This document shows positions 1-5,298 of a stretch of 10,279 bases of DNA, in pieces. The DNA is from JAMWZF01 sp041628615. GTDB taxonomy: Bacteria; Pseudomonadota; Alphaproteobacteria; Rhodobacterales; Rhodobacteraceae. Location: NCBI GenBank assembly GCA_041628615.1, contig JBFKOW010000130.1:1-10279 (forward strand). Direction: 5' to 3'. Made by a program: the position numbers and the translations under genes. Numbering within the stretch: the first letter of the stretch is position 1; each line of letters begins with the position of its first letter. The notes beneath the pieces are model-generated. The model was not told where the DNA came from. It was given only the letters and a program-made list of their open reading frames with translations, and searched no databases.

Positions 1-20
1 CGGGGCGAGGTCAGGGCCAT
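1..20 (-). CDS. Possible start of a gene cut by the left window edge
   Basis: Reading leftward on the minus strand, an ATG at 20-18 is preceded by a good ribosome binding site (GAGGTG on the minus strand, 33-28) seven bases upstream. The frame stays open to the window edge, giving only M-A-L-T-S-P. It would be the next gene after aspS in the same direction. Six codons are far too few to recognise a product, and an open frame this short means little alone; the call rests on the ribosome binding site, its spacing and its position after the candidate aspS terminator. Confidence 0.3.
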
Positions 21-44
21 GTCAATGCACCTCTGGGAAGAAAT

Positions 45-66
45 GGACGCTGCAAAATGCGCGTCC
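45..66 (-). terminator. Candidate terminator hairpin downstream of aspS
   Basis: The arms GGACGC (45-50) and GCGTCC (61-66) pair perfectly. Inside them GCA and TGC extend the stem past a single bulged base, around an AAA loop. On the minus strand the hairpin is followed by ATTTCTTCC, a weak T-rich tail, and lies 75 bases past the aspS stop. Position and shape suit an intrinsic terminator, but the T tract is broken, so it could instead be only a 3'-end stabilising hairpin. Confidence 0.4.
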
Positions 67-140
67 ATCCTGCCCCAGAATCACCCGTCCCGCCAAACCC
101 GGATCTGCACGGGTCAGGGAAACCCGACCCGCCGCCCGGG

Positions 141-1928
141 CTATTCTTCCTTCGGCAGCACCCGGATGTTCAGCTCGCGCAACTGCTCGTTGGTGGGCTC
201 CGAGGGGGCGCCCATCATCAGGTCCTCGGCCCGCTGGTTCATCGGGAACATGATGACCTCGCGGATGTTCTCCTCGTCGGCCAGCAGCATCACCGCCCGG
301 TCGATGCCCAGCGCACAGCCGCCGTGGGGCGGGGCGCCGTACTGGAACGCGGTGTAGAGACCGCCGAACCGGGCCTTCACCTCGGCCTCGCCGTAGCCGG
401 CGATCTCGAACGCCTTCAGCATCACCTCGGGAACGTGGTTGCGGATCGCGCCCGAGACCAGCTCGTAGCCGTTGCAGGCGAGGTCGTACTGGTAGCCCTT
501 CACCGCCAGCGGGTCGCCCGAAAGAGCTTCCATCCCGCCCTGCGGCATGGAGAAGGGGTTGTGCTCGAAATCGATCTCGCCGGTGTCGGCGTCCTTCTCG
601 TAGATCGGGAAGTCGACGATCCAGGCGAAGGCGAAGCGGTCCTGTTCGGTGAGGTTCAGCTCCTGCCCGATCACGTCGCGGGCCTTCGCCGCGACGCGGA
701 CGAAGGAGGCCGGCTTGCCGCCGAGGAAGAACGCCGCGTCGCCGACGCCGAGGCCCAACTGCTGCCGGATCGCCTCGGTGCGCTCGGGGCCGATGTTCTT
801 GGCCAGCGGGCCGGCGGCTTCCATGCCGCCCTCGGCCTCGCGCCAGAAGATGTAGCCCATCCCCGGCAGCCCTTCCTTCTGCGCGAAGGCGTTCATCCGG
901 TCGCAGAACTTGCGGCTGCCGCCGCCCGGCGCGGGGATCGCGCGGACCTCGGTGCCCTCCTGTTCCAGCAGCTTCGCGAAGATCGCGAAGCCCGAGCCGC
1001 GGAAATGCTCGGAGCAATCCTGCATCTCGATCGGGTTGCGCAGGTCGGGCTTGTCGGTGCCGTAGCGGGCCATCGCCTCGGCATAGGGGATCTGCGGCCA
1101 GCTTTCGGGCGCATCCACCTTGCGGCCGCCGCCGAACTCCTCGAACACGCCGGCGATCACCGGGGCGACGGCGTCGAACACGTCCTGCTGCTCGACGAAG
1201 GACATCTCCATGTCGAGCTGGTAGAAATCGGTCGGCGAGCGGTCGGCGCGCGGGTCCTCGTCGCGGAAGCAGGGCGCGATCTGGAAATAGCGGTCGAAGC
1301 CCGACACCATGATCAGCTGCTTGAACAGCTGGGGGGCCTGCGGCAGGGCGTAGAACTTGCCCGGATGCAGGCGGGACGGGACCAGGAAGTCGCGCGCGCC
1401 CTCGGGCGACGAGGCGGTGATGATCGGGGTCTGGTATTCGCGGAATCCCTGCCCCCACATCCGGCGGCGGATCGAGGCCACCACGTCCGAGCGCAGGGTG
1501 ATGTTGCGCTGCATCCCCTCGCGCCGCAGGTCGAGGTAGCGATAGCGCAGGCGGGTTTCCTCGGGATACTCCTGATCGCCGAAGACCTGCAGCGGCAGCT
1601 CGCCCTTGACCCCGCCCAGCACCTCGATGTCGCGCACGAAGACCTCGATCTCGCCGGTCGGGATCTTGGGGTTCACGAGGCTCGCGTCGCGCGCCTTCAC
1701 CTCGCCGTCGATGCGGATGCACCATTCGGCGCGGACCTTCTCGACCTCGGCGAAGACGGGGCTGTCGGGGTCGCACAGCACTTGGGTCACGCCGTAATGG
1801 TCGCGCAGGTCGATGAACAGGACGCCGCCGTGGTCGCGCACCCGGTGCACCCAGCCCGACAGGCGGACGGTCCGGCCCACGTGCTCGCGGGTCAGGGCGG
1901 CGCAGGTGTGGCTGCGGTAGGGGTGCAT
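141..1928 (-). CDS. aspS: Aspartyl-tRNA synthetase (probably non-discriminating Asp/Asn type)
   Basis: A cytoplasmic class II aminoacyl-tRNA synthetase that activates aspartate with ATP and loads it on tRNA. The 595 residues match the usual bacterial AspRS length. In order: an N-terminal OB-fold anticodon-binding domain (about 1-105, with SGWVHRVRDHGG), the catalytic entry YRYLDLRR (129-136), motif 2 FRDED...QLDMEMSF (221-244), a GAD-type insertion (about 290-420), and motif 3 with the ATP-binding GIDR (541-544). The ATG at 1928 is chosen because the AspRS N-terminus begins there and AAGGA lies eight bases upstream; the frame is open further upstream but that part reads like no protein. His33 in RDHGG is the residue linked to non-discriminating AspRS in Pseudomonas aeruginosa, where E. 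coli has Leu, so the enzyme may also charge tRNA-Asn for GatCAB amidation (inference). It lies 68 bases after the bchJ paralogue on the same strand; no clear promoter was seen between them. Confidence 0.97.
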   Translation of the reverse strand: MHPYRSHTCAALTREHVGRTVRLSGWVHRVRDHGGVLFIDLRDHYGVTQVLCDPDSPVFAEVEKVRAEWCIRIDGEVKARDASLVNPKIPTGEIEVFVRDIEVLGGVKGELPLQVFGDQEYPEETRLRYRYLDLRREGMQRNITLRSDVVASIRRRMWGQGFREYQTPIITASSPEGARDFLVPSRLHPGKFYALPQAPQLFKQLIMVSGFDRYFQIAPCFRDEDPRADRSPTDFYQLDMEMSFVEQQDVFDAVAPVIAGVFEEFGGGRKVDAPESWPQIPYAEAMARYGTDKPDLRNPIEMQDCSEHFRGSGFAIFAKLLEQEGTEVRAIPAPGGGSRKFCDRMNAFAQKEGLPGMGYIFWREAEGGMEAAGPLAKNIGPERTEAIRQQLGLGVGDAAFFLGGKPASFVRVAAKARDVIGQELNLTEQDRFAFAWIVDFPIYEKDADTGEIDFEHNPFSMPQGGMEALSGDPLAVKGYQYDLACNGYELVSGAIRNHVPEVMLKAFEIAGYGEAEVKARFGGLYTAFQYGAPPHGGCALGIDRAVMLLADEENIREVIMFPMNQRAEDLMMGAPSEPTNEQLRELNIRVLPKEE

Positions 1929-1996
1929 CGGCTGTGTCCTTCGAGTATCTCGGCGTTCCGCGGGTCGCGCCGATACATCGCGCGCGGCCCGGGAAG

Positions 1997-2704
1997 TCAA
2001 GCGCCCCGTCGCAGCCTCAGCGTCGTCCCGAGCGGGCCGGGCGGGACCGGGAACGGGACCAGCCCCGGCCGGTCGGACGGCGTCGCGCTCAGCGACGGGT
2101 CGAGACCGAAGCTGAACCGGCAGGCATCGTCGCCGGCCGCCTCGCAGGTCGCTTCCTCGCAGATCAGCCGCCGGTCGACGAGCGAGGCATAGAGCGCCTC
2201 GAACATCGCGGCGTGGAACGCGCAGATCGGCCGGTCGGCGCTTTCGCCCCGGATCAGCGGGTTGGCCCGGATCACGAAGCGCATCCCGTCGGCGACCTCG
2301 AACGCCCCGGAGCCGGTGAAGAACCACGCGTGCTGGGTCATCGCCCGGCTGAGCATCCAGGCCGAGATCGTCCAGGGCGCGTTGCTCAGCAGGGACCGCG
2401 CCCGTTTCGGAAGCTGTTTCTCCAGCAGGGCCTGCCCGGCCCGCCTGCCGCTGGTGCGGCCCAGTTCGACGGCCTCGTCCGGCCAGCGGTCGCGCAGGGC
2501 GCGGTGCAGGATCGCGGCGCGGGCCTCGCGGACGGGATCGTCGGGACTGGGCGACCGGGGCAGGCCCGCCTCGGCCAGAAGCTCGGCGGCGACGGCCTCG
2601 CCCTTGCGCTCGCGGATCGCGTCGACCAGCGCGGTGGCCATGTGCGGCCCGACGAACCCGGTCCGTCCGGGTCGTCTCAGCGGCCATGTCCTCGCAGCGG
2701 GCAT
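1997..2704 (-). CDS. V4R-domain protein, tandem paralogue of BchJ
   Basis: A 235-residue V4R-domain protein resembling the BchJ encoded just upstream. Aligned by hand, residues 67-197 match BchJ 62-192 without a gap, 59 of 131 identical. Both keep C-x2-H-x17-C-x4-C-x7-C (here C161, H164, C182, C187, C195), a plausible metal or tetrapyrrole-ligand site. The start at 2704 is preferred over the internal Met22 because similarity to BchJ begins before it (TGFVGPH against TGLIGPN) and no other start codon lies between; its ribosome binding site (GAGAG) is weak and sits in a hairpin. A proline-rich tail (about 201-235) is absent from BchJ. It has its own candidate PpsR-controlled promoter, so a role in bacteriochlorophyll synthesis is likely. 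V4R domains also occur in sensors and transcription regulators, but no DNA-binding or output domain is seen here. Exact function unknown. Confidence 0.85.
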   Translation of the reverse strand: MPAARTWPLRRPGRTGFVGPHMATALVDAIRERKGEAVAAELLAEAGLPRSPSPDDPVREARAAILHRALRDRWPDEAVELGRTSGRRAGQALLEKQLPKRARSLLSNAPWTISAWMLSRAMTQHAWFFTGSGAFEVADGMRFVIRANPLIRGESADRPICAFHAAMFEALYASLVDRRLICEEATCEAAGDDACRFSFGLDPSLSATPSDRPGLVPFPVPPGPLGTTLRLRRGA

Positions 2705-2706
2705 CG

Positions 2707-2721
2707 CGATCTCTCAGATCG
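2707..2721 (-). promoter_or_regulatory. Hairpin holding the ribosome binding site of the BchJ paralogue
   Basis: CGATCT and AGATCG form a perfect 6-bp stem with a three-base loop (GAG on the minus strand), ending two bases before the ATG at 2704. The only purine-rich candidate ribosome binding site, GAGAG, spans the loop and the downstream arm. Folding would hide part of it, so translation could be held back. This is seen in the sequence; regulation is inference. Confidence 0.4.
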
Positions 2722-2726
2722 ACGGA

Positions 2727-2781
2727 AGCGGTTGCGCTCCCTCTCCGAGTCAACCGGTGCCGGGGCACAGGCGCAACCGCT
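2727..2781 (-). repeat. 11-bp perfect inverted repeat in the leader of the BchJ paralogue
   Basis: AGCGGTTGCGC (2727-2737) and GCGCAACCGCT (2771-2781) are perfect reverse complements with 33 bases between, which hold a smaller hairpin (GTGC 2757-2760 with GCAC 2765-2768). It lies between the bchJ stop and the paralogue start, inside the predicted leader. It may be an mRNA leader structure, a terminator or stabilising 3' end for bchE-bchJ mRNA, or a protein-binding palindrome. No T run follows on the minus strand, which argues against a standard intrinsic terminator. Confidence 0.6.
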
Positions 2782-2790
2782 AATTGACAC

Positions 2791-2820
2791 TAAATATGTA
2801 AACTCAAATAGACATTTCAA
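2791..2820 (-). promoter_or_regulatory. Candidate promoter of the BchJ paralogue with embedded PpsR box
   Basis: On the minus strand, TTGAAA (2820-2815) is a -35-like element and TATTTA (2796-2791) a -10-like element, 18 bases apart, in an AT-rich patch that stands out from the surrounding GC-rich DNA. A transcript would start near 2784 and carry an untranslated leader of about 80 bases. The promoter overlaps the last codons of bchJ. Assigned by eye only. Confidence 0.5.
2797..2814. promoter_or_regulatory. PpsR/CrtJ box (TGT-N12-ACA) before the BchJ paralogue
   Basis: TGTAAACTCAAATAGACA fits the TGT-N12-ACA operator bound by PpsR/CrtJ, the aerobic and light-responsive repressor of photosynthesis genes in Rhodobacter and relatives. 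It fills the spacer of the candidate promoter exactly, where a bound repressor would block RNA polymerase. Its first bases lie after the bchJ stop and the rest overlap the bchJ 3' end. The inner bases are less symmetrical than in the bchE box, so it may be a weaker site. Confidence 0.6.
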
Positions 2821-3436
2821 GGGCCGCCGGCCCGCCGGAATCGCCGTGCAGGGCCAGGTCGAACCGGCAGACCGGCGACCCGGCGGCACAGCAGGCGACC
2901 TCCCGGCAGGTGGCGGCGGGGCTGACCAACCGGCGGTAGAGGGTCTCGAACACCGCCGCGTGCCAATGGCACAGCGGCCGGTCCGACACCTCGCCCGCGA
3001 CCATCGGGTTGTCGGCGATCTCGAAGCCCGTCGCGCCGTCGCGGCGGAACCGGCCCGATCCGGCGAAGGTCCAGGCGTGGCGCTCGATCGCGCGGGCCAG
3101 CAGCGGCGCGGCCAGCGGCGCGGGCAGCGCCCGCAGCAGCCATTGCGCCGGGGCCGGGATCCGGTGGTTCAGGATGTAGCCGGCGGTGCGGCGGCCGGCC
3201 TCCCGGGACAGCGCCGGGGCGAGGTCCGGCGTCACCTCGCGCAGCGCCCGGTGCAGCCGGGCGGCGGGCATCTCGGGCATCAGCCCGGCCTCGGAGGGCA
3301 TCTCGGCGATCCCGGCCGCCGCCAGCAGCCGGTCGCGCAGGTCGCGCCCGCCCGCCCGCTCGATCACCGGGACAAGCTGCAGCACCGCGTTCGGCCCGAT
3401 CAGCCCCGTTGCCCGGGGCCCGGCCGCGTCAGACAT
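2804..3436 (-). CDS. bchJ: BchJ, V4R-domain bacteriochlorophyll biosynthesis protein
   Basis: A 210-residue protein matching BchJ in length, V4R domain and position after bchE. BchJ was named a 4-vinyl (now 8-vinyl) reductase from Rhodobacter capsulatus mutants that accumulate divinyl pigments. It lacks any recognisable reductase cofactor motif, true 8-vinyl reductases (BciA, BciB) are unrelated, and it has been reported to bind the Mg-chelatase subunit BchH, so a substrate-carrier or chaperone role is more likely. Visible features are an N-terminal helical part (1-60), HAWTFAGSG (120-128), and a Cys/His cluster at C156, H159, C177, C182, C190 with an extra C183. The ATG at 3436 overlaps the bchE stop by eight bases, and GGAAG lies nine bases upstream, indicating one operon and likely translational coupling. 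Product name is secure; biochemical role is not. Confidence 0.9.
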   Translation of the reverse strand: MSDAAGPRATGLIGPNAVLQLVPVIERAGGRDLRDRLLAAAGIAEMPSEAGLMPEMPAARLHRALREVTPDLAPALSREAGRRTAGYILNHRIPAPAQWLLRALPAPLAAPLLARAIERHAWTFAGSGRFRRDGATGFEIADNPMVAGEVSDRPLCHWHAAVFETLYRRLVSPAATCREVACCAAGSPVCRFDLALHGDSGGPAALEMSI

Positions 3437-5126
3437 CTGCCGGTTCTTCCATCTGCCGGCTTCCGCCGCCGCAGACGCGGACCCCGGCCCCGTCGGGCAG
3501 GCTGAACGGCCGCGCCCCGGCGCCTCCGCCGCCGTCCGCGCGATCCTTCGCCCGGTCCTTCATCTGCGCGCGCACCGCTTCCCGGCGCTCGGCGGCCCGC
3601 GCCGCACGGTCGGCGGCGGCCTCCCAGTCGTCGAGCTGCGCCTCGGCCAGTTGCCGCGAGGTGTCGAACTGGAAATCCACCTTGCCCTTCGACTGCGGCC
3701 CCCAGTAGCCGGCCTTGCCGAGATCGTAGAAGGTGCGCTGGAACCCGGCCTTGAGGAACGCCTTGAGACAGCCCAGCAGGTAGCGGCGGCGGAACCCGGT
3801 GCCGCGCCACGGGTAGTGGAACAGCGCCTTGCGCATGTAGAACCGCCGGTAGTTGTTCATCACCCCGTCGAGCAATTCGCCCCGCTCCATCGCCTTCGGC
3901 TTCATGATCGGGGTGACGAAGTTGTATTTCGAGAAGTCGAAGACCTCGACCTTGTCGCGCAACTCCTGGAACAGCGGGGTGAAGGGCCAGGGCGTATACA
4001 TCGCCCAGTTGGCGAGGTCTGGCTGCCAGTCCCAGGCCATCCGGTAGGTCTCGTCCAGCGTCTCGCGGGTCTCGTTGTCCAGCCCGACGATGAACTGCGC
4101 CTCGACGAGGATGTCGGCCTCGCGCAGCAGCCGGATCGCGGTCTTGTTCTCCTCGACCTTCGTTTCCTTGTTGAACTGGTCGAGCTTCATCTGCGCCGCC
4201 GCCTCGGTGCCGAGGGACACGTGGACCAGTCCCGCCTTGCGGTAGAACTTGAGCAGGTCGCGGTCGCGCCAGATGTCGGTGACGCGGGTGTTGATGCCCC
4301 ACTTCACCTTGTCCGGCAGGCCCCGGTCGATCAGCTCCTGGCAGAACTCGACGAACTTCCTGCGGTTGATGGTGGGTTCCTCGTCGGCGAGGATGAAAAA
4401 GCCGATGCCCTGCTCCTCGACCAGCCTCTCGATCTCGTCGGCGACCCGCCTGGGGTCGCGGACCCGGTAGTCGCGCCAGAACTTCCACTGCGAGCAGAAC
4501 GAGCAGGTGAACGGACAGCCCCGGGCCATGTTCGGGATCGCCACCTTGCAGTTCAGCGGGATGTACCTGTAGGCCTCCCAGTCGAGGATCGACCAGTCCG
4601 GGTCGAGCCCGTCGAGATCCTTCACCGTCGACGCGGCCTGGGTGGCGACGATCTCGTCGCCGTCGATGAAGGCAAGCCCGTGGATTCGCCGCCGGTCGGC
4701 GGGCCAGCGGCCGTCGCGGACCGCGCTCATCAGGGCGGTCATGATCTCCTCGCCCTCGCCGCGGACGATCACGTCAACCCAGGGCGCCTCGGACAGGACC
4801 TGCTTGAACATGAAGGTGGCGTGGACCCCGCCCAGCACCCGCAGCGCCCCGGGGGCCACTTCCTGCGCGATCTCCAGCACCCGCTCGGCGCGGTAGATCG
4901 ACGGGGTGATGGCGGTGACGCCCACCACGTCGGGGCGCAGGTCGGCGATCCGGGCGCGGACCGTGTCGTCGTCGAGGTCATGGGTCATGGCGTCGACGAA
5001 GTGGATGTCGTCGAACCCGGCCCGGCGCAGCGAGCCGGTCAGGTAGGCGACCCAGGCGGGCGGCCAGGTGCCGGCGATCTCGGCGCCGCCGGAACGGTAG
5101 TTCGGATGGATGAAGAGAATGCGCAT
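3429..5126 (-). CDS. bchE: BchE, anaerobic Mg-protoporphyrin IX monomethyl ester oxidative cyclase
   Basis: Forms the isocyclic E ring of bacteriochlorophyll by converting Mg-protoporphyrin IX monomethyl ester to protochlorophyllide, taking oxygen from water; needs S-adenosylmethionine, a 4Fe-4S cluster and cobalamin. The 565 residues are close to known BchE length. The N-terminal B12-binding-type domain (about 1-170) begins MRILFIHPNYRSGGAE and contains VLGGVHATF (97-105). The radical SAM core follows, with the cluster motif C204-x3-C208-x2-C211 in ARGCPFTCSFCSQW. The C-terminal part has FHYPWRGTGFRRRYLLG (436-452) and a charged, glycine-rich tail. The ATG at 5126 is chosen over one 15 codons upstream because it gives the family N-terminus and has GGAG six bases upstream. 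First gene of a block with bchJ. The upstream region carries overlapping PpsR and FnrL boxes, suiting expression only without oxygen. All key motifs look intact. Confidence 0.97.
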   Translation of the reverse strand: MRILFIHPNYRSGGAEIAGTWPPAWVAYLTGSLRRAGFDDIHFVDAMTHDLDDDTVRARIADLRPDVVGVTAITPSIYRAERVLEIAQEVAPGALRVLGGVHATFMFKQVLSEAPWVDVIVRGEGEEIMTALMSAVRDGRWPADRRRIHGLAFIDGDEIVATQAASTVKDLDGLDPDWSILDWEAYRYIPLNCKVAIPNMARGCPFTCSFCSQWKFWRDYRVRDPRRVADEIERLVEEQGIGFFILADEEPTINRRKFVEFCQELIDRGLPDKVKWGINTRVTDIWRDRDLLKFYRKAGLVHVSLGTEAAAQMKLDQFNKETKVEENKTAIRLLREADILVEAQFIVGLDNETRETLDETYRMAWDWQPDLANWAMYTPWPFTPLFQELRDKVEVFDFSKYNFVTPIMKPKAMERGELLDGVMNNYRRFYMRKALFHYPWRGTGFRRRYLLGCLKAFLKAGFQRTFYDLGKAGYWGPQSKGKVDFQFDTSRQLAEAQLDDWEAAADRAARAAERREAVRAQMKDRAKDRADGGGGAGARPFSLPDGAGVRVCGGGSRQMEEPADV

Positions 5127-5173
5127 GGGAAACTCCGGGCCAGACCCCAATGCGGTCAGGCTACGCGCCATTC

Positions 5174-5191
5174 TGTCAATTTAGATTGACA
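5174..5191. promoter_or_regulatory. PpsR/CrtJ box upstream of bchE
   Basis: TGTCAATTTAGATTGACA is a perfect TGT-N12-ACA site and also a 6-6-6 inverted repeat (TGTCAA and TTGACA). This is the operator type recognised by PpsR/CrtJ, which represses bch, crt and puc genes under oxygen or high light. It lies 48 bases upstream of the bchE start and overlaps the FnrL-like box by six bases, so the two regulators probably compete. The match and the pigment gene beside it make this the best supported regulatory call in the window. Confidence 0.75.
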
Positions 5192-5199
5192 CAGATCAA
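5186..5199. promoter_or_regulatory. FnrL/FNR-like box upstream of bchE
   Basis: TTGACACAGATCAA fits the FNR-family consensus TTGAT-N4-ATCAA with one change (C for T at the fifth base), a change common in Rhodobacter FnrL sites. FnrL is an oxygen-sensing 4Fe-4S regulator known to control bchE in Rhodobacter sphaeroides. Here it would activate bchE when oxygen is absent. It shares bases 5186-5191 with the PpsR box. Confidence 0.65.
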
Positions 5200-5209
5200 A
5201 CACGCCAGG

Positions 5210-5226
5210 TTGACACTTTCGGTCAA
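5210..5226. repeat. Inverted repeat TTGAC-N7-GTCAA between bchE and the GT87 gene
   Basis: TTGAC (5210-5214) and GTCAA (5222-5226) form an inverted repeat with a seven-base centre, ten bases beyond the FnrL-like box. The spacing is too wide for an FNR site and the ends do not fit TGT-N12-ACA. It may be a site for another dimeric regulator of bchE or of the divergent gene, or chance. Confidence 0.3.
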
Positions 5227-5298
5227 GCCGCCCGATGCGGGCTGGACCGGCCGGGCCGAAAGCGGCTACCCAAGCGGGACCTTGCGAGATCGAGCCCC

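Larger units (their letters stand above)
5158..5199 (-). promoter_or_regulatory. Candidate bchE promoter (FNR class II-like layout)
   Basis: On the minus strand TAGCCT (5163-5158) is a weak -10-like element that would put the start of transcription near 5151. The FnrL-like box would then be centred at -41.5, the standard position for class II activation by FNR-family proteins, and no good -35 lies at the expected distance, as such promoters often show. An alternative with TTGATC (5199-5194) and CAGAAT (5175-5170), spacer 18, cannot be excluded. In both readings the PpsR box lies within the polymerase footprint. Confidence 0.4.

Noticed and set aside
1971..1980. Short palindrome CGATACATCG before aspS as an operator
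   Set aside because: Only four paired bases per arm; expected by chance in a region this size.
57..2192. Long plus-strand frame opposite aspS (711 codons)
   Set aside because: It mirrors the aspS codon pattern, has no ribosome binding site or recognisable domain, and runs on through the gap into the neighbouring gene.
1929..2768. Upstream extension of the aspS frame
   Set aside because: The frame is open by chance owing to high GC. AspRS homology begins at the ATG at 1928, which has a good ribosome binding site, and the extension runs through the bchJ paralogue in a different frame.
5127..5171. Upstream ATG extending bchE by 15 residues
   Set aside because: The added residues are unlike BchE N-termini, and the ATG at 5126 has GGAG at good spacing.
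3186..5189. Long plus-strand frame opposite bchE and bchJ (667 codons)
   Set aside because: Shadow of bchE; the minus strand carries the radical SAM and B12-binding motifs.
5210..5215. TTGACA as a -35 for the GT87 gene
   Set aside because: The expected -10 position reads CGATGC, which is a poor match.
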